Source of the DNA: Pseudomonadota bacterium | GTDB lineage: Bacteria > Pseudomonadota > Gammaproteobacteria > Acidithiobacillales > Acidithiobacillaceae | Assembly (NCBI GenBank): GCA_021840785.1 | Contig: JAKBXD010000069.1 | Coordinates: 1 to 9,894, forward strand | Reading direction: 5' to 3' | DNA: 9,894 nt | Part shown: one piece after another, positions 6,573 through 9,894 of the stretch | Numbering within the stretch: the first letter of the stretch is position 1 | Layout: each line of letters starts with the position of its first letter | Position numbers and translations under genes: made by a program | Notes under the pieces: generated by a model | What the model was told of the DNA's origin: nothing | Databases searched by the model: none | The model's input: only the letters and a program-made list of their open reading frames with translations

Positions 6573-9500
6573 TTAGTCGAGGTAGACATCGACATCGTGC
6601 TCGCGGTGGTCATCCATGAGCGGAATCCTGTCTTGCGGCAATTCAGTGTCATCCAGGGTAATGCGCACTACCCGCGCTGATGCGGTGCTATCAGCATGGA
6701 CGGTGATATGATACAGCGTGTCGCGGTAGCGGTAGTGGACCTTGTAGGATTTCCAGTCCGCCGGGACGCGGGGCGTGATGCGCAGGTGATCGACCTCAAG
6801 CGATAGGCCCAGCAAGGTTTCGATCGTTAATCGATACATCCAGCCCGCTGCGCCGGTGTACCAGGTCCAGCCACCACGCCCGACGTGTGGTGCGGCGCCA
6901 TAAATATCGGCGCAGATAACGTAGGGTTCTACCTTATAGCGGGCGATAGACTCTGCGCTACTTCCGTGATGGACCGGGATGAGCATGTTGAATAATTCCC
7001 AGGCCCGCACTTTGTCACCCATCTGGGCAAAAGCCATGGTGGTCCAGACCGCGGCATGGGTATATTGCCCACCGTTTTCGCGCACACCGGGCACATAGCC
7101 TTTGATATAGCCGGGTTCGAGTGCTGACCGGTCGAAGGGTGGGTTAAGCAGCCGGATAAGCTGTGCATCGCGACTCACCAGATGTTTGTCCACCGCCGCC
7201 ATGGCCTGTTGGGCCCGCAAGGGATCACCCGCACCGGAAAGGACGGCCCAACTCTGGCTGATGGAATCTATTTGGCATTCGTCATTCGCAGCAGAACCAA
7301 GGGGCGTACCGTCATCAAAATAAGCCCGCCGATACCAGGCACCGTCCCAGGCATTCTTTTCTACGTTCTCCTGTAATACGGCGGCCTGTTGCAGACAAAG
7401 ATCAACGATAGCGCTGTCCCCCCGGCTGCGCGCGAGCCCGGCAAACTGCCGCAGATTCTGAATCAGGAACCAGGCCAGCCAGACGCTCTCACCCCGACCC
7501 TCGTGACCGACCAGATTCATCCCGTCATTCCAGTCGCCACAGCCCATCAGCGGCAAGCCATGGGCACCAAATCGCAAGCCGTTTTTGAGCGCCCGCACGC
7601 AATGATCATAGAGGCTGGAGGATTCGGCAGATTGCTGGGGCTGATCGTAGTAAGACTCTTCCTCGGGATTCAGCTCGCGGCCTTCGAGAAAATGAATGGT
7701 TTCGTCGAGCACGCCACTATCGCCGGTGGCCGTCACAAAACGACAGGTGGCATAGGGTAACCAGAGATAGTCATCCGAAATATGGGTGCGCACCCCTTGG
7801 CCGTGGGGCGGATGCCACCAGTGCTGGACATCCCCCTGATGGAATTGGCGCTCTGCACAACGAATTAGTTGCTCCCGGGCCAGCCATGGTGTGGTGTGAA
7901 TCAGCGCCATGCTGTCTTGTAATTGATCGCGGAAACCATAAGCCCCGCCCGACTGGTAATAGCCGCTGCGGCCCCAGAGTCTGCTGGAGATGGTCTGGTA
8001 AATCAGCCAGCCGTTCGCTAATACGTTCAGTGCAGGATCCGGGGTTTCCACATATATCGTACCTAAGGTCCGGTTCCAGTATTCCCGTACCCCTGCCAAA
8101 GCTTGCCGCGCACGCTCCCTACCGGCGAAGCGGTCTATATATTGCTGCGCTTCGTCGGTACTGGCTGCCGTACCAAAAACAAACACGATCTCGCACTCCG
8201 TGCCTTCAGCCAGATGAATCGGCGTTTGTATGGCGGCGCAGGGATCAAGGCCCGCCCCTGTTTTACCTGATAAACGGTTGCGATACAGTGCCGCAGGCCT
8301 GGCAAGCGTACCATTACGGCCGATAAACTCGCTGCGGTTGCCGGTGATTGTACGCTCCTGTTCACTGGTCTGAACGAAAACGACCCGATGCCCGCATTCG
8401 CGGCCATAGTCATTGTGGGCATACAGCGCACCGTTGCGCAGATCGCTTTCGGTGACGATATGCATCATATTGGCATGGCGCCACTCGCCGAGCACCAGTT
8501 CCCAGTATGCCGTCAGCGAAAGCCGCCGCGGGCGCTTGGAATGGTTACGCAGTTTGACCACCACGAATTTCACCGGCGCCTCCATCGCGACGTAGGTGGT
8601 CATTTCTGAAGAGATCCCCGACTCGTAATGTTCAAAAACGGTGTATCCAAATCCGTGGCGGCATACATATCCGGACTGACCGCAGGCGGGTAGTGGAGAG
8701 GGGGACCAAAACGCCCCCGTGTCTTCGTCGCGGATATACAGGGCTTCGCCGCTACTATCACTCAGGGGATCGTTGTGCCATGTGGTCAGACGGAATTCAT
8801 GGGCGTTTTCGACCCAGGTATAGGCGCCGCCGCTCTCGCTGATGACGGTGCCGATATGCGGACTGGCAATCACATTGACCCAAGGGGCGGGCGTACTTTG
8901 GCCCGGCTCCAGACTGATGACGTATTCACGTCCATCGGTCGTGAATCCACCCAATCCGTTGAAAAAAATACGTTCACGCGGAAGCAGCGGCTGTATGATC
9001 TCGGTGGCGGGGGGTGGCCGCGGGTTCAGCGGAGCAGGGAAGCGATCCCCGGATACCCGCCGTTCCACATGCTCCAGCAGGGAGTCGGTGCTGTCGGTGA
9101 GGATAATGCGCGCGACGGTCTGGAACAGCACGCGATCCTCTTCGGAAAGTTCTTCGGCGCGGCGTACAAAGACGCCACCGGGTTTGTCGATGACTTGTCC
9201 TTCCGGACCTGTGTGAATCAAGCCCATAATCTGGTCTTGTAGCGTGGCCCGGTAACTGGTGAAATCTTCGTTGACGATCACCAGATCGGCCGCCAGTCCT
9301 TGCAGTCGCCAATAGGCATGGGCTTGCAGTATTTGTTTTACCAGATTAAGGCGGTTTAATTGACTGACGCGCAGCAGCACAATCGGCAAATCACCCGATA
9401 TCCCGAAGCGCCACAGGCCGGACTGCCCTAACTGATTACGGGCAATCACGCTGGGCGTGGCCCGGCGCAGGGCGCTGGCGTAGACCACGGAATTGGCGAG

Positions 9501-9894
9501 GCGGCCGTACACCTGGGCATCGGCTTCACTGGCGCGCAGATGACGGAGCACCTCCTGGCTCTGGAACCAGGCCATTTCAAAAGCACGTTCCACCAGATGA
9601 CGATCGCTATACTTCTCCAGCAGGGCGATGGCCGCCGCCCGGGTATCGGCAAGTCCGGAAATGATCTGCACCGTCGCGGACTCGTCTACGCCAAGCGTTA
9701 GCATACGCCGGATGGCCACAATGGGGTCTAATACGGGACCCTCGCTATTCGATAAGGTAGTCTGTTGTAGTCTATCGAAGACGCGCGGATGCTCGACGGT
9801 ACGACCACGGCCGATGAACTGTGCGCGATCGGTTTCGTAAGATGCTGCACTGGCGGCAACCCCGGGAGCCGCAAACAGATGGAACATCCAAGGC
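6573..9894 (-). CDS. Cyclic beta-1,2-glucan synthase-like protein, C-terminal GH94 part (5' end off the window)
   Basis: This is the C-terminal portion of a very large NdvB/ChvB/Cgs-type enzyme. In that family an N-terminal GT84 membrane domain builds beta-1,2-glucan from UDP-glucose, and the C-terminal GH94 phosphorylase-like domain trims chain length before cyclisation. Numbering from the Met at 9887: YETDRAQFIGRGR (17-29) and NQLGQSGLWRFGISGDLPIV (151-170) are family linker motifs. A beta-sandwich region spans about 300-600. The (alpha/alpha)6 barrel (about 615-1020) carries GGAYGFRDQLQD, the catalytic motif CGDWNDGMN (783-791, nt 7515-7541; Asp788 or Asp785 as general acid), and GGWTWYTGAAGWMYR (1005-1019), the probable phosphate/substrate site. 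The C-terminus, near LPQDRIPLMDDHREH, looks natural. The Met at 9887 is not a credible start: the frame is open to the edge (Pro-Trp precede it) and homologues run on upstream to about 2,800 residues. The product probably affects periplasmic or secreted glucans. It is convergent to the ntrYX operon. A shorter GH94 phosphorylase cannot be excluded without the upstream sequence. Confidence 0.92.
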   Translation of the reverse strand, partial: PWMFHLFAAPGVAASAASYETDRAQFIGRGRTVEHPRVFDRLQQTTLSNSEGPVLDPIVAIRRMLTLGVDESATVQIISGLADTRAAAIALLEKYSDRHLVERAFEMAWFQSQEVLRHLRASEADAQVYGRLANSVVYASALRRATPSVIARNQLGQSGLWRFGISGDLPIVLLRVSQLNRLNLVKQILQAHAYWRLQGLAADLVIVNEDFTSYRATLQDQIMGLIHTGPEGQVIDKPGGVFVRRAEELSEEDRVLFQTVARIILTDSTDSLLEHVERRVSGDRFPAPLNPRPPPATEIIQPLLPRERIFFNGLGGFTTDGREYVISLEPGQSTPAPWVNVIASPHIGTVISESGGAYTWVENAHEFRLTTWHNDPLSDSSGEALYIRDEDTGAFWSPSPLPACGQSGYVCRHGFGYTVFEHYESGISSEMTTYVAMEAPVKFVVVKLRNHSKRPRRLSLTAYWELVLGEWRHANMMHIVTESDLRNGALYAHNDYGRECGHRVVFVQTSEQERTITGNRSEFIGRNGTLARPAALYRNRLSGKTGAGLDPCAAIQTPIHLAEGTECEIVFVFGTAASTDEAQQYIDRFAGRERARQALAGVREYWNRTLGTIYVETPDPALNVLANGWLIYQTISSRLWGRSGYYQSGGAYGFRDQLQDSMALIHTTPWLAREQLIRCAERQFHQGDVQHWWHPPHGQGVRTHISDDYLWLPYATCRFVTATGDSGVLDETIHFLEGRELNPEEESYYDQPQQSAESSSLYDHCVRALKNGLRFGAHGLPLMGCGDWNDGMNLVGHEGRGESVWLAWFLIQNLRQFAGLARSRGDSAIVDLCLQQAAVLQENVEKNAWDGAWYRRAYFDDGTPLGSAANDECQIDSISQSWAVLSGAGDPLRAQQAMAAVDKHLVSRDAQLIRLLNPPFDRSALEPGYIKGYVPGVRENGGQYTHAAVWTTMAFAQMGDKVRAWELFNMLIPVHHGSSAESIARYKVEPYVICADIYGAAPHVGRGGWTWYTGAAGWMYRLTIETLLGLSLEVDHLRITPRVPADWKSYKVHYRYRDTLYHITVHADSTASARVVRITLDDTELPQDRIPLMDDHREHDVDVYLD

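Noticed and set aside
6387..6680. Plus-strand frame of 97 codons spanning the spacer and the end of the glucan synthase gene
   Set aside because: It overlaps the antitoxin remnant and is antisense to the conserved end of the glucan synthase. No motif or toxin-like (PIN) pattern is visible.

Overview
The window is a piece of a moderately GC-rich proteobacterial chromosome. The gene order def–fmt–rsmB–(DUF4390 position)–ntrY–ntrX is typical of Beta-/Gammaproteobacteria and Acidithiobacillia. Together with a cyclic-glucan-synthase-type GH94 gene next door, it makes an Acidithiobacillus-like organism my best guess. That is an inference from gene order and protein style; no rRNA or species marker is present.

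Positions 1-6245 hold one tightly packed plus-strand operon. It starts inside def (peptide deformylase, 5' end off the window). It continues with fmt (GTG start inside the def stop region), rsmB (ATGA overlap with fmt), a 45-codon ORF resembling only the C-terminus of a DUF4390 protein (ATGA overlap with rsmB), ntrY (start inside the small ORF) and ntrX (21-nt gap, strong ribosome binding site). Fmt puts the formyl group on initiator Met-tRNA and Def removes it from the finished N-terminus. RsmB methylates 16S rRNA C967. NtrY/NtrX form a membrane sensor kinase and response regulator pair. So the operon couples translation functions to a two-component system.

Positions 6242-6572 look like a breakpoint. 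Directly on the ntrX stop lies the C-terminal part of a Phd/YefM-family antitoxin without its DNA-binding N-terminus and without a toxin gene. It is followed by about 130 bp of AT-richer DNA (about 40% GC over 6481-6580 by hand count) that holds no gene I can support. The trkA gene that often follows ntrX is not here.

Positions 6573-9894 are filled by a single convergent minus-strand gene. It is the C-terminal ~1,106 residues of a very large cyclic beta-1,2-glucan synthase-like protein, comprising the GH94 phosphorylase-type region with the CGDWNDGMN catalytic motif. The reading frame is open to the window edge, so the N-terminal glycosyltransferase part would lie beyond 9894.

I did not find a clearly new biological system. 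The points most worth a second look are the two gene remnants flanking ntrYX, the absence of the GAFTGA loop in NtrX, and the breakpoint after ntrX. No tRNA, rRNA, CRISPR array or intact insertion sequence was seen.
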